From positions 1 to 5,491 of the forward strand of contig JAMWBX010000103.1 in the NCBI GenBank assembly GCA_023818725.1: a stretch of 5,491 bases of DNA, read 5' to 3'. A program made the position numbers and the translations under genes. This document shows, in pieces, positions 1 to 5,359 of this stretch (positions within the stretch are counted from its first letter, which is position 1; every line of letters starts with the position of its first letter). Under the pieces are notes generated by a model, which was not told the origin of the DNA, did no database searches, and worked only from the letters and a program-made list of their open reading frames with translations. The stretch comes from Candidatus Omnitrophota bacterium. Its GTDB lineage: Bacteria; Ratteibacteria; UBA8468; B48-G9; DTJG01.

Positions 1-592
1 CCAGCAATTTAAGGTCTCCTCCGCCCATTGCCTCCTTTTTCCAAATGACCCTGCCAGTTATCATAAGAAATAGCACAAGTAATGCTCCGATTACCACACC
101 CGACAGACTGTAAAAAAATCTTGCAAGCGCAGTATACGAACCTGATTGCGAAACAAAAAAATTACCACATAAAAGTGCACCCAAAAGTCCCACAGGGATC
201 AAAGGCAAAACAATAATATCCGGGACAAGAAATGTTTCAAAATCTATCCCGCCTATGATTACAAGACCAAGCATGAAAACAAAATAAAACAGAAACTCAC
301 AGTAGTAACCTGCTGCCCAGAATTTCTGAAAAAGAAGAAGAGTTAATAATCCTGTCACAATTTCAATCACCGGATACAGGGGAGAGATAGTCTTTTTACA
401 GTAGCGACATTTTCCCGCAAGTATTATATAGCTGATTACAGGTATGTTATCGAACCATCTTATTTTATGGCGACATTTTGGACAGAAGGAACCAGGAAAA
501 ATAATTGACTTATTTCTCGGCATGCGGTATATACAAACATTTGCGAAACTACCAAAGCATGCGCCAATAAGAAAAACTAAGAATTCTTTCAC
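1..592 (-). CDS. pilD: Type IV prepilin peptidase / N-methyltransferase (PilD/GspO family), C-terminus cut by window edge
   Basis: Inner-membrane aspartic protease that removes the leader of type IV prepilins or type II secretion pseudopilins and methylates the new N-terminus. I translated this frame from a GTG at 592-590; about 197 residues are present and the gene runs off the left edge. Residues 13-25 hold the family's N-terminal signature FGSFANVCIYRMP. Two CxxC pairs, C37/C40 and C62/C65, form the usual zinc-binding tetrad of the cytoplasmic domain. IDFETFLVPD (116-125) and GGGDLKLL (190-197) carry the two expected catalytic aspartates, D117 and D193. The segments between are strongly hydrophobic, as expected for a polytopic protein. 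The first ATG lies inside the IYRMP motif, so GTG is the credible start. It overlaps the upstream stop as GTGA and has no visible Shine-Dalgarno, which suggests translational coupling. Whether it serves pili or secretion cannot be told here. Confidence 0.94.
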   Translation of the reverse strand, partial: MKEFLVFLIGACFGSFANVCIYRMPRNKSIIFPGSFCPKCRHKIRWFDNIPVISYIILAGKCRYCKKTISPLYPVIEIVTGLLTLLLFQKFWAAGYYCEFLFYFVFMLGLVIIGGIDFETFLVPDIIVLPLIPVGLLGALLCGNFFVSQSGSYTALARFFYSLSGVVIGALLVLFLMITGRVIWKKEAMGGGDLKLL

Positions 593-1413
593 GGTATTAC
601 AAGTTTTTGACCGATTGTGATAGTATCGCCATTCAATTTATTTATTTCACGTAATTTCTGGGTGGTTGTGCCATACTTTTTTGCAATGATGTTAAGGGTT
701 TCACCTTTTTTTACTGTGTGATACCTTTCTGAGGACTTTTCTTTAGGTTGAAAAGAAGAACCCCCGAACTCCTGAAGTGGCTGCTTTTGCTGATAAATCT
801 GTTTTAACATGAATATATCGCTTTCCTGTCTTACAATTTCATTAAGCAAGGCCTCTATCTGCCCGTCATAGTACTTTTTTAGTTTTAAAATTTCTGCCTC
901 ATCAACAAATTTCCTATTAGTCATCGCATCAAATTCGCTGGCAACCTGCTGCAGCGATGTCTTTAAAGCAAGTATGTCTTTCTGGAGGTTTACCATGGAA
1001 TCCATCAGTGATGCCGATGTCCGCATTAATTCATTCTGAGACTTTATCGTATCAATATCCTGAGCGAACTGTACGTTTTTTTCTTCCTGGTTTTTTTTAA
1101 AAAATTCAAATTCCCTCCTATGACTCTGCATTGAATCGTCAATGGCAATTTTCAATTCCTGAATGCGACCTCTATTCTCTTCGGCCAAACTCATCAGGGT
1201 TTCCTGTTGTTGCTGGTACATTTGCTTCAGATTACTGATGCTTTCATCGATTTCTTTTGATTTTTTTAAGCTGGCATCATTCATTATTTCCAGCCTTCGG
1301 TCGATCTCTGTTTTAAACGCATCCAGATCCTCCCTGCTGGCAATGGTGGTACATCCTGCAAAAATAAAAACAGAGGAAAGCATTATCAGAAATTTTTGCA
1401 CTTTTCTCTTCAT
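589..1413 (-). CDS. Predicted lipoprotein with long coiled coil and C-terminal LysM domain, in the cpoB/ybgF position
   Basis: The 274-residue protein starts with a short basic stretch and a hydrophobic segment ending in FIFAGC, so C21 is the likely lipidated cysteine; phenylalanine at -3 makes the lipobox imperfect. Residues about 25-210 are rich in E, K, Q, L and I with few prolines or glycines and look like a long, mostly helical coiled coil. A short Gly/Ser/Pro linker (213-230) leads to one LysM module (231-274, beginning YHTVKKGETL and ending IGQKLVIP), a peptidoglycan/GlcNAc-binding fold. The role inferred is a membrane-anchored envelope protein that reaches the cell wall. In proteobacteria the gene after pal is usually cpoB (ybgF), with an N-terminal coiled coil followed by TPRs; no TPR is visible here. 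ATG overlaps the pal stop as ATGA, with no clear Shine-Dalgarno. LPxx-type coiled-coil proteins are an alternative comparison. The domain call is firm and the function is inferred. Confidence 0.9.
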   Translation of the reverse strand: MKRKVQKFLIMLSSVFIFAGCTTIASREDLDAFKTEIDRRLEIMNDASLKKSKEIDESISNLKQMYQQQQETLMSLAEENRGRIQELKIAIDDSMQSHRREFEFFKKNQEEKNVQFAQDIDTIKSQNELMRTSASLMDSMVNLQKDILALKTSLQQVASEFDAMTNRKFVDEAEILKLKKYYDGQIEALLNEIVRQESDIFMLKQIYQQKQPLQEFGGSSFQPKEKSSERYHTVKKGETLNIIAKKYGTTTQKLREINKLNGDTITIGQKLVIP

Positions 1414-2069
1414 TGTTTTATCTTGAATTCAGCCCTTCTATTTTTCGCCCACGCTTCTTCATTATGTCCGGGGTCTACAGGCTTTGATTCTCCATAACTT
1501 ATGGTGTAAAGTCTTGCTGGCGCAATACCAAGTCCAATCAGAAAACTTCTTGCGCTCAAAGCCCTTTTTTCTCCAAGCACAAGGTTGTACTCGTCGCTTC
1601 CGCGCTCATCGCAATGTCCCTCAATGAGAATTGAAATTTCTGGATTGTTCCTCAGATATTCTGCAAGAATTTTCAGCTTTTTCTGCTCTGACGTTTTTAT
1701 ATTATACCTGTCAAAATCGAAATAGATTGGTTGGAATATTTCTTTGAGCTTTTCTTCTGGTTCAACAAACTTCACTTCGCCTTCAGGTTTTGCAACAGGT
1801 ATTTCACCACCAGTAACAGCAATGTTCACTTCTGCCGGGGTTGCCTTCCCTTTTTCGATATCGGGCTTTACAGGCAAAGGAACAGACGGTTCTTCTCTCT
1901 GTACAATAGCAGTTTTCTGTGGAGAAACAGCCTCAACAGCTGGCTGAATTTCTTTCTCTGCTGTCTTTTTCTTAGAATAAGGACAGCAACCGGAAAGCAT
2001 CCAGGACAAAATTACCGCGGAAAGCACAGCACAAATTACTTTTTCTAATTTCATATCTCCTCCTTTCAT
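1410..2069 (-). CDS. pal: Peptidoglycan-associated lipoprotein Pal (OmpA-like domain)
   Basis: Outer-membrane lipoprotein that binds peptidoglycan and, through TolB, connects to the TolQRA motor. In the 219-residue form a signal peptide ends in the lipobox LSGC, making C28 the lipidated residue, directly followed by a second cysteine. A Lys/Glu/Pro/Val-rich spacer (about 30-114) precedes the OmpA/Pal domain (115-219). That domain shows IYFDFDRYNI, the Pal hallmark EGHCDERGSDEYN, LGEKRALSAR, SYGESKP and the C-terminal AWAKNRRAEF; the Asp and Arg in these motifs are the usual diaminopimelate-binding positions. The spacer seems long compared with E. coli Pal. Two in-frame ATGs, at 2069 and 2054, each have their own Shine-Dalgarno. 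The inner one (KLEKVICAV after Met) has the better AAAGGAGG, so the true protein may be 214 residues. A consensus promoter lies just upstream. Confidence 0.97.
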   Translation of the reverse strand: MKGGDMKLEKVICAVLSAVILSWMLSGCCPYSKKKTAEKEIQPAVEAVSPQKTAIVQREEPSVPLPVKPDIEKGKATPAEVNIAVTGGEIPVAKPEGEVKFVEPEEKLKEIFQPIYFDFDRYNIKTSEQKKLKILAEYLRNNPEISILIEGHCDERGSDEYNLVLGEKRALSARSFLIGLGIAPARLYTISYGESKPVDPGHNEEAWAKNRRAEFKIKQ

Positions 2070-2078
2070 ATCTCCTCC
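2049..2078 (-). repeat. pal: Perfect tandem duplication of a 15-bp ribosome binding site plus start codon at pal
   Basis: On the minus strand GGAGGAGATATGAAA occurs twice, head to tail without mismatch (2078-2064 and 2063-2049). Each copy holds a Shine-Dalgarno GGAGG, a 4-nt spacer, an ATG and a Lys codon. Because the unit is 15 nt, both ATGs are in the same frame, and the outer start adds only MKGGD to Pal. The second copy is preceded by AAA, giving a fuller AAAGGAGG anti-SD match. Likely origin is slippage or a small duplication (inference). Confidence 0.97.
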
Positions 2079-2087
2079 ATTTGGTTA

Positions 2088-2115
2088 ATTATACCAGACA
2101 CTTCCATTTTGTCAA
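2088..2115 (-). promoter_or_regulatory. Sigma-70-type promoter for pal with consensus -35 and extended -10
   Basis: TTGACA (2115-2110) and TATAAT (2093-2088) both match consensus exactly, with a 16-nt spacer, and TGG directly before TATAAT supplies an extended -10. The -35 box contains the TGA stop of tolB (2114-2112). Predicted transcription start is at about 2081-2082, leaving roughly 12 nt before the first pal ATG. It would give pal, the LysM lipoprotein and the prepilin peptidase transcription independent of tolQRAB. Confidence 0.85.
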
Positions 2116-3347
2116 CGAAGCGCCCAACATCCGCTCCAGGCATTGTCAGCAATTTTTTTCATCTTAAGATTATGTATGTCAATAGTCCAGATAGAGTTCT
2201 GATACTTGTCCTGTCGGGTAAAAATCAAATGCCTGCTGTCCGGCGCCCAGCAAGGAGCATCAGACCATGAGATCCCATTAGTCAAAAGCTTTCTTTTACC
2301 AGTGTTCCAATCATATATTTCAATAAACATCTCCGTTCCATACCTAACAGCATAGGCAAGGTATTTCCCATCCGGTGACCAGCATGGAGAAGTTATGTAG
2401 TTTGAGGGGATATCAACCTTTTTTACGTTTAATCCTGAAGGGTTCACTACCCACAATCTTGTGTTTCCATCCCTGTCAGAGATAAACGCAATATTCTGTC
2501 CATCCGGTGAAACAGAAGGGGATGCGTTGATTCCTTTTTTCTCTGTGATTCTTCTGATAATTTTCCCTTTAAGGTCAACTAGATAGATATCAGGGTTTCC
2601 GCTTTTACTGAGAACTACGGCTGCCATCGGCTGATTTCTAAAAAATGATGCACATGCATTCAACCCGGGTTCAGCAAGAAAAGTTTCAATCTGCCTGGTC
2701 TTCAAATCCAGAAGATCAAGGGATGGAAATGTCTTTCTGTATGAAAGAAAAAGAACCTTATCCATGCTGGGAAACCACCTCGGATAATTTATGATGTATT
2801 CTGCGGAAAAGATCTGCGTTGCGTTTGAGCCATCGTAATCAGCCATCATTATAGTGTAGATATCTTTGGCCCTAGTCATATAAAGTATCTTGCTCTTTGC
2901 AATGCCTGGCTTGCCTGTTAGCCTATAAATAATTTCATCACAAACGGTATGAGCAAGATCAATAGGTGATTTCTCTATATCGGTCTTGAACTCAAAAATC
3001 AAAGATTTTTCAAAAGTCTCGTAAACCTCTATCTCGAGCTTTTCTTTAACCCCACACACAATTAGAAGCCTGACATTTTCTCTAAAAGCACCTTCCATCT
3101 CTGAATTTATGTTAAGTTTTGTCTTAAACGCTGTGCTTTTTATATCCAACCAACCTGAATTATTCAGGTCTTTTTCAAGCTGATTTGAAAATTTTTCAAA
3201 GAAGGCATCTTTTTCTACTGTAATCAAAATTGAAGACAAAGTTTTTGTTTCCAGAGATGATGTAATCTCAATTGTTACCCTGCTCTGACCATAAAGATGT
3301 ATCAACGCCAAAAAACATCCTAGAAATACTGTGATTTTTCCTCTCAT
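2112..3347 (-). CDS. tolB: Tol-Pal system periplasmic protein TolB (beta-propeller)
   Basis: Periplasmic protein that binds Pal and the TolA C-terminal domain, acting as the switch between motor and outer membrane. The 411 residues (E. coli about 430) begin with a signal peptide, with likely cleavage near LYG/QS at 20-21. Residues about 22-145 are the TolB N-terminal domain, ending in the typical linker LTGKPGIAKSKI (143-154). From about 150 to the end is a WD40-like/PD40 beta-propeller. Recognisable blade motifs are YPRWFPSMDKVLFLSYR (188-204), SPSVSPDGQNIAFISDRDGN (276-295), SPCWSPDGKYLAYAV (320-334) and APCWAPDSRHLIFTR (364-378); blades near 160-180 and 235-260 are more diverged. The ATG overlaps the tolA stop as ATGA and follows a GAGGGGGA Shine-Dalgarno, one of the few in this operon. 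The stop lies inside the -35 box of the next promoter. Identity is secure from domains and position. Confidence 0.97.
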   Translation of the reverse strand: MRGKITVFLGCFLALIHLYGQSRVTIEITSSLETKTLSSILITVEKDAFFEKFSNQLEKDLNNSGWLDIKSTAFKTKLNINSEMEGAFRENVRLLIVCGVKEKLEIEVYETFEKSLIFEFKTDIEKSPIDLAHTVCDEIIYRLTGKPGIAKSKILYMTRAKDIYTIMMADYDGSNATQIFSAEYIINYPRWFPSMDKVLFLSYRKTFPSLDLLDLKTRQIETFLAEPGLNACASFFRNQPMAAVVLSKSGNPDIYLVDLKGKIIRRITEKKGINASPSVSPDGQNIAFISDRDGNTRLWVVNPSGLNVKKVDIPSNYITSPCWSPDGKYLAYAVRYGTEMFIEIYDWNTGKRKLLTNGISWSDAPCWAPDSRHLIFTRQDKYQNSIWTIDIHNLKMKKIADNAWSGCWALR

Positions 3348-4156
3348 TCTATCCCCCTCATATTAAATTTTACTGTAATATCAAGGTAATCAGGTTTATA
3401 AACTGTTGGAAGTGGTTCAAACTTTTTGGCTTCTTTCACGGCCCTAAGTGCGCTTTCATCAAAAGACCTCACACCAGAACTCGTTTCCAGAAATATGTCT
3501 GTGATTGTCCCATCTCTTTTAACACGAAATGAAATCGCGCAGGTAAGAGAGTAATTTCTTTCTTCAGGAAGTTTCCATTTTCTTTGAAGAGTAGACTTGA
3601 TATTTTCAATGTAATCCAGAGGAATAATACTTCCCGGTGGAAGACCGGATGATTGGACTCCCACAGAAGAACCCGTTGAATTTTCAACGGTTGACAATGG
3701 AAAGATTCTTGAAGCCAGAGACTTTTTTTTCTGATCCTGATACAAAGCTGATGTATCGACTGATGACAAAGCAACATTACCAGCAGACTTTAAAGAATCT
3801 GTTACCCCGAGCTTCTCCCTCAGTTTTGATATGTATTGCTCGCTTGAAAAAACCTCACCGGTAGAAAGATCCTCGACATTATCTTTTCCTGTCCTAGGTT
3901 TGCTGGAAACATGTCTTTCGGCAGGTTCAAACCTTTCTTCTCTTATGACGGCTGATGCTTCTGCTTTTTCAGCAGTCAAGGGTGTTATCAAAGGAGTTAT
4001 GATATTATCTGAAACAGGTATGTTCAAAGGGAGACTTATTAAATCAACAATGTAAACCTTCTCTTTTGCACTATCACTCATTCTGTAGTTGTTCTGGATA
4101 AGCAATGCTATCAGCAATGCGTGCAGAATGATTGAAATTAATAGAGAATTTTTCAT
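3344..4156 (-). CDS. tolA: TolA-type energy transducer, short form with TonB-like C-terminal domain
   Basis: Inner-membrane protein energised by TolQR that spans the periplasm and contacts TolB/Pal. Residues 4-20 form the single N-terminal transmembrane helix. It has Ser8 and His12 with the S-x3-H spacing of the TonB/TolA anchor helix (E. coli TolA S18/H22, TonB S16/H20), the face that contacts the motor. Residues about 25-180 are a polar linker with scattered prolines, not the long Ala/Lys/Glu-rich helix of enterobacterial TolA (270 versus about 420 residues in total). Residues 182-268 are a TonB C-terminal domain: YIENIKSTLQRKWKLP, then VKRDGTITDIFLETSSG and FDESALRAVKEAKKFEPLP. Alone it could be called TonB, but its place between tolR and tolB argues for a TolA role. 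ATG overlaps the tolR stop as ATGA; a nearby AGAGG is too far upstream for a normal Shine-Dalgarno. Confidence 0.9.
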   Translation of the reverse strand: MKNSLLISIILHALLIALLIQNNYRMSDSAKEKVYIVDLISLPLNIPVSDNIITPLITPLTAEKAEASAVIREERFEPAERHVSSKPRTGKDNVEDLSTGEVFSSEQYISKLREKLGVTDSLKSAGNVALSSVDTSALYQDQKKKSLASRIFPLSTVENSTGSSVGVQSSGLPPGSIIPLDYIENIKSTLQRKWKLPEERNYSLTCAISFRVKRDGTITDIFLETSSGVRSFDESALRAVKEAKKFEPLPTVYKPDYLDITVKFNMRGIE

Positions 4157-4575
4157 CGTAAAGATCGTGCCTCTGTTGCCAGGCCAATCTTCTTAACGTC
4201 AGCTCGTTTTAAGATGTCCAGAACATCAATTAATTCCTGATAACTTATGGCTCTATCTCCTTTTACCACAATGACAAGCTCTGGATTCTGAGAAACTGCT
4301 TTCAATGCAATAGACTCAAGAGTGTCCGGACCGACCTCTCTGTTTCCCCAGAATATTTTTCCGCCCTTTGCGATGGTAAGAACAACACTTTTTTCAACAG
4401 TCATTTTGCTTGGACCAGAAACAGGTAATCTCACTTCCATCCCTTGCTCTATCATTGGAGAAACCATCAAAAGAATAATGACAAGCACAAGGGCTACATC
4501 TATAAAATTTATGATATTTATCCTGCTGAGGGCGTTTTCTCTGTAATCTGAATTCAAAAAATTATTCTGCTTCAT
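4153..4575 (-). CDS. tolR: TolR (ExbD/TolR family motor protein)
   Basis: Stator subunit that, with TolQ, converts proton flow into movement of TolA. The 140-residue protein has a short cytoplasmic N-terminus, then a single transmembrane helix (about 22-41). The invariant aspartate D26 lies in INFIDVALVLVII, the proton-carrying residue of this family. The periplasmic domain follows (46-140): EVRLPVS, then VVVKGDRAISYQELIDVLD and KIGLATEA, which fit the family pattern of a D-x-x-(V/I)-x-Y segment followed by a V-x-(L/I)-(V/A)-T end. Length matches E. coli TolR (142). Its ATG directly follows the tolQ TAA with no intervening base, and I see no Shine-Dalgarno, so translation probably depends on ribosomes finishing tolQ. 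ExbD is excluded mainly by the tolQ/tolB/pal context. Confidence 0.95.
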   Translation of the reverse strand: MKQNNFLNSDYRENALSRINIINFIDVALVLVIILLMVSPMIEQGMEVRLPVSGPSKMTVEKSVVLTIAKGGKIFWGNREVGPDTLESIALKAVSQNPELVIVVKGDRAISYQELIDVLDILKRADVKKIGLATEARSLR

Positions 4576-5175
4576 TTATTTTAATGCGATGTAGAATGCA
4601 CCAAGGACATCTTCCCCCTGGGTTTTTATCTTTCTTAACTCGCCGTCCAGATAGTTATACCCGAGTGCTGCAGGTATCGCAACAACAAGCCCAACAAATG
4701 TCACAATGAGCGCCTCAGAAATACCCGATGCTATGACTGAAACAGATGAGGTACCGGTTATTCCTATGTTGTGAAACGCCATAAGAATTCCCCATACAGT
4801 ACCAAGAAGTCCCATAAAAGGGGCAACCGCAGAAATTGTGAGAAGGGAATCTATTCTGCTTCCAATGCGTGAAATCTCTTCATTTGCATACCTTTTGATC
4901 AGGTTAAAAAGTTTTTCTTCAGTAATACCCTGTTTTGCTTTTTCTTTAAGGACTCTATTGAGTATATGTGACCAAGAGGAATCCGGTACACCTGCCATCT
5001 GTCCGCGATAAAAATTATTCAAAAATGTTTCATTTGCTTTCCTTACCCTTTTGAAAAGGATACATTTGTCAATAATGACAGCCCAGCTATATATTGACAT
5101 TGATGCCAGCATTATCAAATCTATCTTGCCAACCCAGTCGCAGTGCTTCCAGCTCGCAACCCATATATTTTCCAC
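4576..5175 (-). CDS. tolQ: TolQ (MotA/TolQ/ExbB proton channel family)
   Basis: Integral inner-membrane subunit that forms the proton channel with TolR and drives TolA. The 199 residues contain three transmembrane helices: about 19-41, 110-134 and 147-174. The last two carry family signatures, VAPFMGLLGTVWGILMAF (117-134) and ASGISEALIVTFVGLVVAIP (149-168). T126 and T159 correspond to the conserved pore threonines (E. coli T145 and T178). The cytoplasmic loop between helices 1 and 2 is basic and helical. It is about 30 residues shorter than E. coli TolQ. The start is GTG: an in-frame TAA immediately precedes it, so no longer reading is possible, the next in-frame Met would lie inside helix 1, and AAGGA sits 7 nt upstream. 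The tRNA-Glu gene ends only 21 nt upstream. Confidence 0.96.
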   Translation of the reverse strand: MENIWVASWKHCDWVGKIDLIMLASMSIYSWAVIIDKCILFKRVRKANETFLNNFYRGQMAGVPDSSWSHILNRVLKEKAKQGITEEKLFNLIKRYANEEISRIGSRIDSLLTISAVAPFMGLLGTVWGILMAFHNIGITGTSSVSVIASGISEALIVTFVGLVVAIPAALGYNYLDGELRKIKTQGEDVLGAFYIALK

Positions 5176-5182
5176 TTAATGA

Positions 5183-5187
5183 TCCTT
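5183..5187 (-). promoter_or_regulatory. Ribosome binding site that fixes the GTG start of tolQ
   Basis: The minus strand reads AAGGA, then TCATTAA, then GTG at 5175. The 7-nt spacing is good, and the TAA directly before GTG closes the frame, so the start is unambiguous. The site lies within the 21-nt gap after the tRNA and would stay with tolQ if the transcript is cut at the tRNA 3' end. Confidence 0.85.
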
Positions 5188-5196
5188 TTTGGCCGG

Positions 5197-5269
5197 CGCC
5201 CCCAGCCGGAATCGAACCGGCGCTACCACCTTGAAAGAGTGGTGACCTGGGCCGCTAGTCGATGGGGGC
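5197..5269 (-). tRNA. tRNA-Glu (anticodon TTC), 3' CCA not encoded
   Basis: The minus strand folds into a complete 73-nt cloverleaf. The acceptor stem is GCCCCCA (5269-5263) with TGGGGGC (5204-5198), followed by discriminator G at 5197. The D arm opens GACT and has the AGCGGCC-type loop of tRNA-Glu. The anticodon stem is CCACT/GGTGG with loop CTTTCAA, giving TTC for Glu. The T arm is GCCGG, loop TTCGATT, then CCGGC. The bases after the discriminator are CCG, so CCA must be added after transcription. It sits 21 nt upstream of tolQ with its own promoter on the other side, and no terminator is visible between the two genes. Confidence 0.97.
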
Positions 5270-5359
5270 GATAACCCTTGATTATACTTATTATAAAAGA
5301 AAAGCCATCCTGAGTCAAAAACTAATCATGTGAGATTGGCTGTACTGTGCATCATGGTG
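5270..5359 (-). other. Intergenic region between the partial gene and tRNA-Glu
   Basis: These 90 bp hold the tRNA promoter and leader. Upstream of the promoter I see no convincing terminator for the preceding gene. A 6-bp inverted repeat, CTGTAC/GTACAG (5371-5366 and 5345-5340), has a 20-nt loop and no T-run after it. A weak AATC/GATT hairpin precedes AGTTTTTG, whose T-run runs into the -35 box. Confidence 0.55.
5290..5318 (-). promoter_or_regulatory. Sigma-70-type promoter for tRNA-Glu and probably tolQRAB
   Basis: TTGACT (5318-5313), a 17-nt spacer and a perfect TATAAT (5295-5290) give a near-consensus promoter. Predicted transcription start is near 5283, so the tRNA precursor would have a 5' leader of about 14 nt. 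A second TATAAT at 5286-5281 has no matching -35 box. With only 21 nt between tRNA and tolQ, this is the only good promoter I see ahead of tolQ. Confidence 0.82.

Noticed and set aside
1163..1426. Plus-strand open frame opposite the LysM lipoprotein
   Set aside because: Its Ser/Phe/Leu-rich product is the typical shadow of a Lys/Glu/Gln-rich coiled-coil gene on the other strand.
1731..2048. Plus-strand open frames opposite pal (also 1744-1947)
   Set aside because: They lie antisense to a certain pal gene, have Phe/Arg/Ser-rich sequences without family features, and lack ribosome binding sites.
3469..4055. Short frames overlapping tolA on both strands (3469-3777 minus; 3637-3864 and 3831-4055 plus)
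   Set aside because: All fall inside the tolA linker and C-terminal coding region and show no start signals or recognisable domains.
4322..4546. Plus-strand open frame opposite tolR
   Set aside because: It is a shadow of tolR, whose transmembrane and ExbD-like motifs are clear on the minus strand.
5281..5286. Second TATAAT between promoter and tRNA as an additional promoter
   Set aside because: The position 16-18 nt upstream holds GATGGC-like sequence, not a -35 box, so it lacks support beyond the hexamer.
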